Below, piece by piece: positions 9,446 to 18,317 of a stretch of DNA of 47,593 bases. The stretch is from Clostridiaceae bacterium (GTDB taxonomy: Bacteria; Bacillota; Clostridia; DSM-8532): assembly GCA_012728015.1 (NCBI GenBank), contig JAAYFY010000015.1, forward strand, positions 1-47,593, read 5' to 3'. Each line of letters begins with the position of its first letter. Positions within the stretch are counted from its first letter, which is position 1. A model generated the notes under the pieces. The model had not been told where the DNA came from. It did not search any database and saw only the letters and a list, made by a program, of their open reading frames with translations. Made by a program: the position numbers and the translations under genes.

Positions 9446-12157
9446 TCAGTTTTGATCCTGTTCATGCTCCTGCGGCAAACCGGGTTTTCTCGCGCCAAAA
9501 ACGCCAACCAGTATCGGCACCAACAGGCTTATTCCCCCGGCAATAAGCCATTCGTTCAGCGCCAGGGCCGTGGTTCCGAAGACTGCCGAAAGGAATGGGA
9601 GGTAAATAATCCCCAAAAGCATGAGAACCGAAGACAGTACGGCCAGGATCAGGTATTTGTTCGAGAGCACCGGCAATTCAAACAGGCTCTTGTGCTCTGA
9701 TTTGCACTCAAATACATGGATCAGCTGGGACATGACAAGGGTCACCAGCGCTGCCGTCCTTGCGGCGGCAAGGTTTTTGCTCATGGCATTTACAATCATG
9801 AAGCTTGCTATTGCAGAAACAGCAATGAATACGCCTCTTACCAGGATCATCCTGGCGAGCCCGAATGAGAAAATGCTTTCATCAGGGCTGCGGGGAGGCC
9901 TCTCCATGGTATCGGGGTCACCCGGCTCCATTCCCAGGGCGATGGCAGGCAGACCGTCAGTTGCCAGGTTCACGGCCAGCACCTGGGCGGGAAGGAGCGG
10001 AATGGGCAGCCCCATAAGCATGGTCAGGAACATGGTAAGCACCTCGCCCACATTGCAGGAAAGCAGGTACCTGATAAACTTCCTTATATTGGAATAGATG
10101 TTGCGGCCTTCTTCCACCGCGGCCACAATGCTGGAGAAATTGTCGTCCATCAGGATCATTGATGCCGCATGCCTGGTCACATCGGTTCCTGATTTGCCCA
10201 TAGCAATTCCTATGTCCGCATCCTTTACCGCAGGCGCATCATTCACGCCATCCCCTGTCATTGCAACGATATTGCCATTGTTTCTGATAGCTCTAACAAT
10301 TCTTAGCTTATGCTTCGGGTAAACCCTGGCGAAAACCGTTGCCTTCCGGCAGACTTCCTCCAATTCCCGGTCCGACATCCGGTCTATCTCGCCGCCGCTT
10401 AAAACCAGATCGCCTTCCCTGTATATATCAAGGGCCTTGGCGATGGCCTCGGCTGTTTTTATATGGTCCCCGGTTATCATAATGATCTTTATTCCCGCCC
10501 GCCTGCATTTGGCTACCGATTCAAAGACCTCTTTCCTCGGCGGATCGGTCATTCCCGCCAGGCCTATGAAGACCAGATCGGATTCCAGGTCATCCCGCCA
10601 TAATTGGGGAGGCTTAACGGTGCGATATGCGAACGCAATGACCCGTAGTGCCCTGGAAGTCATGGAACTGCATTCATCCCTGAGCTTTTCCAGGTCTTCA
10701 TGGGTAATGTCCCTCTCCCTGTCAGCGATCATAATTTTGGAGCATTTGTCCATGATAATCTCGGGAGCTCCCTTGGCAAAAAGGAATAACTCGCCGCTTC
10801 GGGATCTGCAGATGACCGACATGAGCTTGCGGTTCGAATCGAATGGTATTTCCCTTACCCTTCTGTAGGCGCTGAAAACCGATTCCTTATCAAATCCGGC
10901 ATCAATGGCGGCTCTAACCAGCGCTGCCTCGGTTGGATCCCCTTCTATATCTATACCCGCATCCCTGTCACCCATGATCCTGGTGTTGCCGCAGAGCATG
11001 CCGATCTTCAAAAGCAGCTTCAGGCCTGTGGTCTTTTCAGCGTATACTTCTCTGCCGCGGCAAAAAGCGGTGAGCCTGCCCTGGCTGTTCTTCCTCAGCA
11101 CATAGGGATTTTTACCGGCATAGGCTTCAACTACGGTCATCCTGTTCTCGGTAAGGGTTCCGGTTTTGTCCGAACAGATGACCGTGGCACAGCCCAGGGT
11201 TTCAACGGCGGGCAGGCGCCTTATGAGAGCGTTTTTATGGACCATTCTCCTGACGCCTATGGCCAGAGCGATGGTTACAACAGCCGGCAATCCCTCGGGG
11301 ACCGCGGCCACCGCAAGGCTGATGCCGCCAAGAAGCATCTGTATGACAGGCTCGCCCCTCAGGATCCCCATGACAGCCACGATAGCGCAGATGGCCAGGC
11401 ATCCGGTAACCATGTATTCTCCAAGCCTTTCGAGCTTCTTTTGGAGAGGGGTTTCCTGGAGACCCGCCGTTTCCATCAACTCGGCGATCCTGCCCATTTC
11501 GGTTTCCATGCCGGTAGACATGACAAGGGCTTTTCCGGTTCCGTTGGTGACCATGCTTCCCATATAAACCATGTTCCGGGAGGCAATACCGGCCGGGCTG
11601 GCGTTCAACCGGTCGGTGCCGGATTTGGCAACCGGGATGGACTCTCCGGTAAGCATGGACTCATCTGAATAAAGGTTGTTGGCCTCCATCAGGACAGCGT
11701 CAGCAGGAACGCGGTCCCCTGCCCCCAGAACGATCAAATCCCCGGGAACCACTTCTTCAGCAGGGATGTCCCGAACAACCCCATCCCTGATAACCCTGGC
11801 ATGGGGAGCGGCCAGGCTCATGAGGGCTTCCATGGCTTTTTCGGTTCTCATTTCCTGGATGAAACCCAGAAGCCCATTCAATAGGATGATGGCCAGAATG
11901 GCAATTCCTTCACTGTTTTCACCCATTACAAACGATATTAAAGAGGATGCTATAAGAATAATTATCATAAGATCTGTGAACTGTGAGAACAGGGTTTTAA
12001 CCCATCCATGGCGCTTTACGGGCTTCAGCGCGTTTCTTCCATGGATTTCAAGCCTTTTTTGTGCTTCTTCTCCTGTCAGTCCACATACGGCATCTCTTAA
12101 ATTGTCCATTAAGGGGAGTTGCCTTTGCGCTTCCACATAATCACTCCTCAGGCACAT
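9446..12157 (-). CDS. Calcium-type P-type ATPase (SERCA/PMR1-like)
   Basis: This protein of about 903 residues exports or translocates a divalent cation, most likely Ca2+, using ATP. It has the A-domain motif MLTGES, the M4 motif VPEGLP, the phosphorylation motif ICSDKTGTLT (Asp about 330) and the hinge TGDGVNDAPAVKDADIG. M5 has NVGE and M6 has NLATDGLPA, matching ion-binding positions of Ca2+ pumps. An N-terminal cation-ATPase domain and a C-terminal four-helix block complete the usual length. Start choice: ATG 12157 (MCLRSDYVEAQ) has GGAGG six bases upstream. The in-frame ATG at 12178 lies ahead of that site, and a GTG a few codons on is also possible. It is a single gene; no regulator is adjacent. 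Mg2+ or Mn2+ transport cannot be excluded. Confidence 0.93.
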   Translation of the reverse strand: MCLRSDYVEAQRQLPLMDNLRDAVCGLTGEEAQKRLEIHGRNALKPVKRHGWVKTLFSQFTDLMIIILIASSLISFVMGENSEGIAILAIILLNGLLGFIQEMRTEKAMEALMSLAAPHARVIRDGVVRDIPAEEVVPGDLIVLGAGDRVPADAVLMEANNLYSDESMLTGESIPVAKSGTDRLNASPAGIASRNMVYMGSMVTNGTGKALVMSTGMETEMGRIAELMETAGLQETPLQKKLERLGEYMVTGCLAICAIVAVMGILRGEPVIQMLLGGISLAVAAVPEGLPAVVTIALAIGVRRMVHKNALIRRLPAVETLGCATVICSDKTGTLTENRMTVVEAYAGKNPYVLRKNSQGRLTAFCRGREVYAEKTTGLKLLLKIGMLCGNTRIMGDRDAGIDIEGDPTEAALVRAAIDAGFDKESVFSAYRRVREIPFDSNRKLMSVICRSRSGELFLFAKGAPEIIMDKCSKIMIADRERDITHEDLEKLRDECSSMTSRALRVIAFAYRTVKPPQLWRDDLESDLVFIGLAGMTDPPRKEVFESVAKCRRAGIKIIMITGDHIKTAEAIAKALDIYREGDLVLSGGEIDRMSDRELEEVCRKATVFARVYPKHKLRIVRAIRNNGNIVAMTGDGVNDAPAVKDADIGIAMGKSGTDVTRHAASMILMDDNFSSIVAAVEEGRNIYSNIRKFIRYLLSCNVGEVLTMFLTMLMGLPIPLLPAQVLAVNLATDGLPAIALGMEPGDPDTMERPPRSPDESIFSFGLARMILVRGVFIAVSAIASFMIVNAMSKNLAAARTAALVTLVMSQLIHVFECKSEHKSLFELPVLSNKYLILAVLSSVLMLLGIIYLPFLSAVFGTTALALNEWLIAGGISLLVPILVGVFGARKPGLPQEHEQDQN

Positions 12158-12317
12158 TGGGTCCTCCAGGCAGGACAATGTATCCTATGCGGTTTCGGTT
12201 CGTAATAGTACAGGCTTCCCGTAAAGACGGGAGACGGCAGTTTTGTGAAAATATTATGTGTATAAGAGCATCAAGCAGCATAGGCGGTAATAAATAAGTG
12301 CTAAATGCTTCTATACA

Positions 12318-12481
12318 GGGATCCCGTAAAACAAGGTCGCCTTGCGATAAGGCGCCGAAACATCCCGCGAGAACGGGAAAAGGGCGGCTGCTGTTTGAGC
12401 GAAGCGAGTTCAGCCGCGCCCCGTTCGAGTGGTTGATGTTTCGCAGCCGTGCAGCACAGCGACCGGGCTTTACGGGATCCC
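12318..12481. repeat. Large imperfect palindrome (MITE/REP-like element)
   Basis: The outer arms GGGATCCCGTAAA (left, from 12319) and TTTACGGGATCCC (right, to 12481) are exact inverted repeats. The homology continues inward with GGTCGC, then CGAAACATC on the left and its complement GATGTTTCG on the right, then GAACGGG/CCCGTTC. The centre holds GAGCGAAGCGAG flanked by CGGCTG/CAGCCG, so the whole element can fold into one long hairpin. Both strands carry open frames that are only a by-product of the repeat, including the peptide FERSEFSRAP, a familiar spurious translation in Clostridia. It lies in the 442-bp gap between the divergent P-type ATPase and ytaF genes. The gap also contains a 12-bp palindrome, ATATACGTATAT (12505-12516), and otherwise no gene I can support. 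Confidence 0.75.
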
Positions 12482-12599
12482 ACCCATTATACCGACTGAT
12501 TTTTATATACGTATATCTGCCGTCCCCTGGCTCATGGCTTAACTCCATATAGCCGGGCTGCATATCATGGGAAGAGAGCTTAGTGGGGGATGCTGTTTT

Positions 12600-13247
12600 A
12601 TGTGGATATTGGTTATGACCCTTATCTCGAGCTTTGACTGTGTCCTGGCCGGGATGTCCTATTCTGCCAGAGGGATACGGATCCCGTTTGTGTCGAAGCT
12701 CCTTATTTTTGTAACAGCCCTGGCTGTCGGCTGCCTTTCGGAGCTTGCCTCGGCTTCCCTTGCCAGATTCATTCCTGGAGGCCTTGCCGGGGTTCTGGGT
12801 CAGGTAATACTTGCCGTAATGGGGTTATTCATGCTGCTCGCGGCATTATTGGAAAACAAGCCGAAACACAAAAAAAAGAGCCTCCCGGAACCTCAATCGC
12901 CAAGAACGCTCTTCAAGCTTGTTCTGAAATCGGCCGGCATCACCATTCAGGTCCTGAAACATCCATCAGAAGCCGATATAGACCAGTCCGGCAGGATAGA
13001 TCCCCTGGAATCCATCCTTCTGTCCATTGCTCTCACATTGGACTCGGCGGGCCTAATCCTGTGCAGTGCCCTTATGGGAAAGAATACCATTATCTTTCCC
13101 GTGGCGCTGAGCGTTGGGCAGCTGGCAGGCCTTATCGCAGGCGAGAGACTGGGGGGCAGGATCTCCAAAAGGACATCCTCCCCCATTGCCAGGTATTTTC
13201 CTCCGCTGGTCCTGATCTTTATGGCGGGAATCGGACTTATTCTATAA
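12600..13247 (+). CDS. ytaF: Sporulation membrane protein YtaF / MntP-like efflux protein
   Basis: This 215-residue membrane protein is of the YtaF family, related to the MntP manganese efflux pumps (LysE superfamily). Each half carries the acidic membrane motif: [12 protein letters not shown] near the N-terminus and [14 protein letters not shown] in the second half. Between them is the YtaF hallmark [18 protein letters not shown], an EF-hand-like loop. About six hydrophobic helices are visible. I chose ATG 12600 ([14 protein letters not shown]) because GGGGGA lies just upstream; a longer frame from 12567 adds residues that do not belong to the family. The gene converges with and overlaps the exodeoxyribonuclease gene by 11 bp. 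A role in sporulation is known from B. subtilis expression; the transported ion here is inferred only. Confidence 0.85.
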   Translation: MWILVMTLISSFDCVLAGMSYSARGIRIPFVSKLLIFVTALAVGCLSELASASLARFIPGGLAGVLGQVILAVMGLFMLLAALLENKPKHKKKSLPEPQSPRTLFKLVLKSAGITIQVLKHPSEADIDQSGRIDPLESILLSIALTLDSAGLILCSALMGKNTIIFPVALSVGQLAGLIAGERLGGRISKRTSSPIARYFPPLVLIFMAGIGLIL

Positions 13248-13992
13248 TCAATTCAACGGGACAGTGATCAGAGCCATAGATATCTGATAAAATGGAGGCG
13301 TCCACAAGCCTTGTCCTGAACCTTTCCGATACGCAGAAATAATCGATTCTCCATCCTATATTTTTTTCCCTTGCCTTGAACATATAGGACCACCAGGTAT
13401 AGGCGTCGGTCCTGTCGGGATAAAAATAGCGGAAGGTATCTATGAATCCGGATTCCAGAAGTTGAGTCATCTTGCTTCTTTCTTCAGGAGTAAAGCCCGC
13501 GTTTTTTTCATTTGATTTGGGGTTCTTTATATCGATCTCCTTATGGGCTACATTGAGGTCCCCGCAGAAGATAACAGGCTTGCGGGCATCCAGTGATAAG
13601 AGGTAGCTTCTCATGTCATCCTCCCATATCATCCTGTATGGAAGCCTCGCCAGGCCTCTTTGGGAGTTGGGGGTGTAGATGTTCACCAGATAGTAATCCT
13701 CATACTCCAGGGTAATCATTCTTCCTTCTCGGTCATGGGCTTCTATGCCCATGCCGTAGGTTACCTTAAGGGGCTGAATCTTTGTGAAAACGGCAGTTCC
13801 TGAGTATCCTTTCTTTTCAGCATAGTTGAAGTAGAGGGTATATCCCTCCAGTTCCAGGTCAAGCTGACCCTCGCTCAGCTTGGTTTCCTGCAGACATATT
13901 ATATCCGGCGACCTGCTGTCTAAAAAATCAAAAAAACCTTTCGCTATCGCGGCTCGCAAACCATTCACATTCCAGGAAACCAGTCTTGTCAT
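13237..13992 (-). CDS. xth: Exodeoxyribonuclease III / AP endonuclease
   Basis: This 251-residue enzyme of the exonuclease-endonuclease-phosphatase fold cleaves at abasic sites and degrades DNA 3' to 5' in base excision repair. All family motifs are present: SWNVNGLRA, the metal-binding [22 protein letters not shown], the YTWWSY substrate loop and the C-terminal [10 protein letters not shown] with the catalytic Asp-His pair. The start is ATG 13992 ([11 protein letters not shown]), with AAAGGA nine bases upstream; ATG 13998 is too close to that site. The gene lies 67 bp downstream of the MutS-like gene on the same strand and is probably co-transcribed with it, forming a small DNA-maintenance pair. 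Confidence 0.95.
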   Translation of the reverse strand: MTRLVSWNVNGLRAAIAKGFFDFLDSRSPDIICLQETKLSEGQLDLELEGYTLYFNYAEKKGYSGTAVFTKIQPLKVTYGMGIEAHDREGRMITLEYEDYYLVNIYTPNSQRGLARLPYRMIWEDDMRSYLLSLDARKPVIFCGDLNVAHKEIDIKNPKSNEKNAGFTPEERSKMTQLLESGFIDTFRYFYPDRTDAYTWWSYMFKAREKNIGWRIDYFCVSERFRTRLVDASILSDIYGSDHCPVELIIE

Positions 13993-14059
13993 ATCCATCC
14001 GTCCTTTCCATGCACTGCGCAAAGCGGTATAAACCGGTGGCGTGTTTTCCAGTCAGTTC

Positions 14060-15748
14060 TCAGGCCTCTTCGATCCTGTTCCAATGCCTTGTGGCTTCAA
14101 ATCGGGCAACCGCGTCCATGCTGTCTGACACTATCCCGGGATCAAAGCCCATGACCTTCAGAAGTTTTATGGCATTTCTGGTAACAGCCCGTCCCTTCCT
14201 GATCCTGTAATCAAAGCTTACCTCGCTTTCGGTGACAGTTTCCTCAAAATGCCTGTTTTCGTATATCCCATCAAGTATATCAGCAAGCTCCTGATCGTGG
14301 GTGGCTGCAATAAGGCAGACATTTTCACGGGCAAGCGAATGCAGGACCCTTGACGAGGCCGCGATCCTTTCAACTGTATTTGTCCCCCGCAGAACCTCAT
14401 CGATGACGCACAGGCATCTGATTTGAGGATTAACAGTCTGGAAGATCCTTTTTAAGGATTTGATCTCGGCGATGAAGTAACTCTCGCCATTTACGATGCT
14501 GTCCCTCAGCGCCATGGAGGTAATGGGAAAAAGCGGAACCGAGGTCCAGCTTTCAGCCAGGCAGGTGCCGGCAGTGTGAGCCATAAGAGTATTGAGAGCA
14601 ACGGTTTTTAGGTACGTGGATTTCCCTGATGCGTTGGAGCCCGTAACCAGAACAGGCTTTTTCAGCAGCACAGGATTTCCGACACAGTTTTTGACCAGGG
14701 GATGCCTTACGTTTGACGCTTCAATGCTGTACATGTTTTCGTCATGCTCCCACGCGATCTTCGGGACGCACCATTCATCCAGCGTCCTTCTGTATGAGGC
14801 AAGGCATATGGTGGCATCCAAAAGTCCGATGAGTTCAAACAGCCGGGCAAAATCATCCACCTTTTGCCTGAGCAGGAGAACCGAAGCCTGGTAGCTCCAT
14901 ATATCGATCAGGAAAACCATCTTTGGAATCGTCGCCGGATCATCAGCGACTTCCTTATTGATAAACAGGCTTGGAGAACCCTTTTTGGCGACCTCCTTCA
15001 GACTCTTGAGCAGTTCATCCAGGCGGGAAGTTACACTGGGGATACCCCGGATATCCAGCCCGGAAATCCTCCCGGCAAGGGCTATGATAGATACGGCCGA
15101 CGTTACGATGGATATCTTTGAATCAATTTCTTTTATCGCCTTTTCATGGTACAGGACATTGAAACCGACGGCCAGGATCAGCAAAAGCATGCCCAAGCCC
15201 ACATTAAAGAAGATTACAGGCAGGGCGAAAAGCGGAAGGAAGGTAAACAGTTTAAACCAATTACCTGCCCTGAGTTTGAGATGTTCGGTGTCTCCCATCA
15301 GTGTTGACGCGCCCTTATCCCTGTACTTGCCGAACCTCGCCAGTTGCATCTGGACACTTTCCCTTATCTCCGGATCCTCTTCCCAGTACCGGATGAGCCG
15401 GAGCCTGTCCTCCATGCTCTCCCTGTCGTACAGAGGCGTCCTTAAGAGGGAATAGAGAACCTCATCACCCATTGAGGTATGGGTGCTGTTAATCAGAGTA
15501 TAGAACTTATCCATATCCAAGTCATTCCAGGTGGTGTCATCGATAACGTATCGGGCATTCTTTTTCCCATACTCCCTGAAAAAGGTTGAAACGCGTCTAA
15601 AACCAAAATCGTCCGGGCTGTTGTCGGGGAGTTTGCCCCACTGGTCCCTCAGACGTTTCAGTATCCTGCCATCCCTTTTGCCCCTGTCGATGAGGAGGCT
15701 GATTAACACAAATATTCCGAATATGGCCGCTGCATATATGAAATCCAA
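14060..15748 (-). CDS. MutS-related ATPase with N-terminal membrane segments
   Basis: This protein of about 562 residues has a C-terminal MutS-type ATPase. The Walker A motif is TGSNASGKST at about residues 369-378, Walker B is CVIDEVLRGTN, and the LIAATHDQEL motif follows. It lacks the mismatch-recognition domain of MutS1. Instead it has one hydrophobic helix at its very N-terminus (FIYAAAIFGIFVLISLL) and a second hydrophobic hairpin near residues 165-195, so it is probably membrane-associated. It belongs to the group annotated as MutS family DNA mismatch repair protein, whose function is unproven. TTG 15748 is the likely start: GGAGGG lies six bases upstream, and the longer TTG at 15763 overlaps that site. 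An upstream -10 TATAAT (15779-15784, minus) may be its promoter. Confidence 0.85.
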   Translation of the reverse strand: MDFIYAAAIFGIFVLISLLIDRGKRDGRILKRLRDQWGKLPDNSPDDFGFRRVSTFFREYGKKNARYVIDDTTWNDLDMDKFYTLINSTHTSMGDEVLYSLLRTPLYDRESMEDRLRLIRYWEEDPEIRESVQMQLARFGKYRDKGASTLMGDTEHLKLRAGNWFKLFTFLPLFALPVIFFNVGLGMLLLILAVGFNVLYHEKAIKEIDSKISIVTSAVSIIALAGRISGLDIRGIPSVTSRLDELLKSLKEVAKKGSPSLFINKEVADDPATIPKMVFLIDIWSYQASVLLLRQKVDDFARLFELIGLLDATICLASYRRTLDEWCVPKIAWEHDENMYSIEASNVRHPLVKNCVGNPVLLKKPVLVTGSNASGKSTYLKTVALNTLMAHTAGTCLAESWTSVPLFPITSMALRDSIVNGESYFIAEIKSLKRIFQTVNPQIRCLCVIDEVLRGTNTVERIAASSRVLHSLARENVCLIAATHDQELADILDGIYENRHFEETVTESEVSFDYRIRKGRAVTRNAIKLLKVMGFDPGIVSDSMDAVARFEATRHWNRIEEA

Positions 15749-15838
15749 ATCTATACCCTCCAACTACCGGCTCTTCTAATTATATAATTCATTTGACACA
15801 AAGGAAAGGTCTGACCTGACCGACCACAATTCATCAGG

Positions 15839-15883
15839 CCCGGGAAGTAAATCGGGTTTTTTTGTAAAGTCTTGTCCCGATTT
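15839..15883 (+). promoter_or_regulatory. uraA: Possible attenuator in the uraA leader
   Basis: In the 253-bp gap before uraA, CCCG (15839-15842) can pair with CGGG (15853-15856), followed by seven T residues, giving a weak intrinsic terminator. AAATCGGG (15849-15856) can instead pair over 8 bp with CCCGATTT (15876-15883). The two foldings exclude each other. Further on, ATACT/AGTAT closes a loop reading TCCAAGAG, faintly like the PyrR-binding loop. I recognise no riboswitch class here. Confidence 0.3.
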
Positions 15884-16001
15884 TCCGATTTTGTATGGAC
15901 TAATCATGTGTCTTTGGATATACTTCCAAGAGAGTATGCTGTTGCCTCTGTCATGGCCCCGGCATCTGGAAATAAACCATTAAGTAAGGGGGAACATCTG
16001 T

Positions 16002-17393
16002 ATGCAGCGTAAGATCTATCATGTGGAAGAAAGGGTGCCCTTTCTCCTGGGGCTGCCCTTGAGCCTGCAGCACCTGTTCGCCATGTTCGGCGCGTCGGTG
16101 CTGGTGCCCTTTCTTTTCAACAGTGCGGCCCGGACCGATTATGTAGCCAATGTGCTGAATACCACAATGGACAAGCTGACACCGGAACAGATCGCGCAGG
16201 GCAATTCCATCACCATCATAGATCCGGCTCTGGTTCTTTTGATGAATGGTTTGGGAACGCTTCTCTACATTTTCCTCTGCAAGGGGAATTCTCCCGCTTT
16301 TCTTGGTTCAAGCTTTGCTTACCTTGCTCCTACCTTCGCCATAATCACCAGTTCCACTCAATATCAGGCCAATTTCTCGAAAGCACTGGGCGGTTTTGTC
16401 GTTTCCGGTGTTCTTTTTTGCCTGGTAGCAATCCTGATCAAGATAGTGGGTACCAAATGGATCGATATCGTATTGCCGCCCGCGGCCATGGGACCAATCG
16501 TGGCGCTTATCGGGCTCGAACTGGCAGGCACGGCGGCAGGCAACGCGGGACTTCTTCCCGACAGCAGCGGCGGATTCCACTGGCCGAATGTGGTCATCGC
16601 CCTGTTTACGCTTGCGGTGGTAATACTGGGGACACTGCTTTTCAGGGGATTTTTCGCGGCGATTCCCGTGCTGGTAGCCGTGGTTGCCGGCTATGCCCTT
16701 GCTGCCATCCTGAACATCAATAACCCCGGTATAATCAGTTTCGACGCGGTGGCCGCCGAGCCATGGGCAAGGCTGCCCGAATTCACAACGCCCACCTTCG
16801 ACCTCAATGCCATACTCATCATTTTGCCGGCTACATTGGTGGTGGTTTCCGAGCATATCGGCCATATCATAGTGACCAGCAGGATTGTGGACAGGGACCT
16901 GGTCAAGGATCCCGGGCTGACACGCTCCATGCTGGGCGATGGTATTTCCACCGCCATCTCGGGTCTTGCGGGCTCCTGCCCCACCACTACTTATGGTGAG
17001 AACATGGGCGTCATGGCCATCACCAAGGTGTACAGCGTATGGGTCATTGGCGGGGCGGCTGTCATCTCTATCATTATGGCCTTCATAGGTAAACTGACCG
17101 GCATAATCAACAGTATACCCGGCGCCGTTATGGGCGGTATAAGCATCCTTCTCTTCGGAGTTATCGCGGCTTCGGGTATCAGGATGATAGTAGAAGCCAA
17201 GGTGGACTACAGCAAATCCAGGAACCTGATCCTGACAGCGGTAATCTTTATCGTTGGCCTTAGCGGCATGTCCATCAGGCTGGGAGAGGTGGACCTGCAA
17301 GGAATGGCCCTGGCGGCTGTAACAGGTGTCGTGATGAGCCTCGTGTTCTATGTGTTTGAAAAGCTGAAGCTGGTCGATGACGCAGAAGAATAG
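16002..17393 (+). CDS. uraA: Uracil (xanthine) permease, NCS2 family
   Basis: This 463-residue nucleobase:proton symporter is in the cytoplasmic membrane. It starts with the family pattern VEERVPFLLGLPLSLQHLFAMFGA, has the proton/substrate helix with VVSEHIGHI (Glu and His are conserved in UraA), and ends with the strongly conserved SCPTTTYGENMGVMAITKVYS signature. Around 14 hydrophobic segments fit the UraA fold. The ATG follows GGGGGA at 8 bp. The gene stands alone: it is followed by a strong terminator and preceded by a possible attenuator, so it is probably regulated by pyrimidine supply. Uracil is the most likely substrate, since the closest pattern is UraA/PyrP rather than xanthine permeases. 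Confidence 0.93.
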   Translation: MQRKIYHVEERVPFLLGLPLSLQHLFAMFGASVLVPFLFNSAARTDYVANVLNTTMDKLTPEQIAQGNSITIIDPALVLLMNGLGTLLYIFLCKGNSPAFLGSSFAYLAPTFAIITSSTQYQANFSKALGGFVVSGVLFCLVAILIKIVGTKWIDIVLPPAAMGPIVALIGLELAGTAAGNAGLLPDSSGGFHWPNVVIALFTLAVVILGTLLFRGFFAAIPVLVAVVAGYALAAILNINNPGIISFDAVAAEPWARLPEFTTPTFDLNAILIILPATLVVVSEHIGHIIVTSRIVDRDLVKDPGLTRSMLGDGISTAISGLAGSCPTTTYGENMGVMAITKVYSVWVIGGAAVISIIMAFIGKLTGIINSIPGAVMGGISILLFGVIAASGIRMIVEAKVDYSKSRNLILTAVIFIVGLSGMSIRLGEVDLQGMALAAVTGVVMSLVFYVFEKLKLVDDAEE

Positions 17394-17427
17394 CGGTAAT
17401 ACTTGCTTTCAGGCAATAGTAACCTAA

Positions 17428-17455
17428 GCCGTCGGCGCATGCCGGCGGCTTTTTA
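17428..17455 (+). terminator. Intrinsic terminator after uraA
   Basis: GCCGTCGGC and GCCGGCGGC form a 9-bp GC-rich stem with one G-T pair around a GCAT loop. TTTTTA follows directly on the plus strand. Confidence 0.85.
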
Positions 17456-17471
17456 TCATCGCCGAAGACGG

Positions 17472-17828
17472 CTATTCTTCGTCCTGCTTTGCCTGCTCCC
17501 TTCGGGTCTTGGCCGCCCGGCTGACAATGAGCATCGGGTAGATGGAAAGGCCTACGACCACCAGGGTTATGAGAAAAAGCGTCATGATGGTTTTACCGGT
17601 TTTGGACGCCTGGGAATCATGGTTTCCTGTTGAGTTATCCCGGATGCCGTCCGCAAGCTCTTCCGCCTTATTACCGGTCCGCGATGACATGGCAGCCACA
17701 GTATGATGGGCCGGGCCATGCCCGGGGATCTCTGTTTCGCCGGTAACCGTAACTGCGGCCTGTCCGGCGTTCATGCACAGGCAGGCGCATATACACATGG
17801 ATATTATGAATATGGCTGTCCTTTTCAT
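17472..17828 (-). CDS. Small secreted or membrane protein, unknown function
   Basis: This 118-residue protein is not recognised as any family. Residues 1-24 (MKRTAIFIISMCICACLCMN) form a clear signal peptide rich in Cys, ending near GQAAVT. A hydrophilic middle of about 45 residues rich in His, Asn and Ser follows, then a C-terminal transmembrane helix (TIMTLFLITLVVVGLSIYPM) and a basic-acidic tail, KTRREQAKQDEE. The likely topology is an external domain anchored by the C-terminal helix. ATG 17828 has GGGAGG at 8 bp; a longer frame upstream has no ribosome site. An extended -10 (TGTTATAAT, 17986-17994, minus strand) could be its promoter. Confidence 0.6.
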   Translation of the reverse strand: MKRTAIFIISMCICACLCMNAGQAAVTVTGETEIPGHGPAHHTVAAMSSRTGNKAEELADGIRDNSTGNHDSQASKTGKTIMTLFLITLVVVGLSIYPMLIVSRAAKTRREQAKQDEE

Positions 17829-18033
17829 CTCCTGTTCCTCCCGGCGCCATTGAAGTAAAGCACTTACTGACTGCCGGGTGACCGCAAGGCATAATTTTGC
17901 TTGCAAACAGACCGCATATGGCGCCACCGGCATAGGCTTTATGAATAATCCTTGTCACCGGACTGTTTCCCGCCAGTCGCCTAATATTATAACAAATCTT
18001 TGAAAAAACTGTTGCATGATCAGAAAACACGTG

Positions 18034-18232
18034 CTAAGCTACAATCCTGAAATCATGGATCTTTGCGAGAAGAACCAGCTGGCCTGGCTTCTGGGCCAGG
18101 AGCAAAAGTAATATTCCCATCCCTGGATTCAGGAACCTGAAACAGGCCCAAGAAAACGCAGGCGCTATCAAATTCGGTCCCCTGGCACAGGAACAGATGA
18201 AAGAGATCGACAGCCTGCTGGCCGCTGTATGA
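18034..18232 (+). pseudogene. Remnant of an aldo/keto reductase gene
   Basis: Two frames together give pieces of an aldo/keto reductase C-terminal region. From 18034 one frame reads LSYNPEIMDLCEKNQ and then LAWLLGQEQK before a stop. One base over, another frame reads NIPIPGFRNLKQAQENAGAI and then FGPLAQEQMKEIDSLLAAV up to the stop at 18230-18232. IPIPGFRN with QAQENA is a hallmark of the NADPH-binding end of this family. The N-terminal two-thirds, including the catalytic Tyr region, is absent, the segment between CEKNQ and LAWLL is deleted, and there is a one-base frameshift near 18106. It is a dead gene fragment, not a functional small gene. The long minus-strand frame over the same bases is a shadow. 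Confidence 0.7.
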
Positions 18233-18278
18233 GGCTTTTTCGGCATCGGTTTTCTTAAATAAAAAAGCCTTGCATCTC

Positions 18279-18308
18279 TTGACAGGACAAGTTCATTCAA
18301 GTTATATT
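18279..18308 (+). promoter_or_regulatory. Sigma-A promoter of the trpP-ecf operon
   Basis: TTGACA at 18279-18284 is exact. TATATT at 18303-18308 follows after 18 bp (or TTATAT after 17). The transcript would start near 18315, directly before the triplet array. Confidence 0.75.
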
Positions 18309-18317
18309 TATTTAAAG

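Noticed and set aside
12141-12563. Open frames on both strands (84, 140 and 60 codons) over the palindromic element
   Set aside because: They arise from the inverted repeat itself, lack good ribosome sites and show only repeat-type peptides such as FERSEFSRAP.
16308-17300. A 330-codon minus-strand frame opposite uraA
   Set aside because: Composition (His, Gln, Asp-rich, no domain) is that of an antisense shadow of a membrane protein gene.
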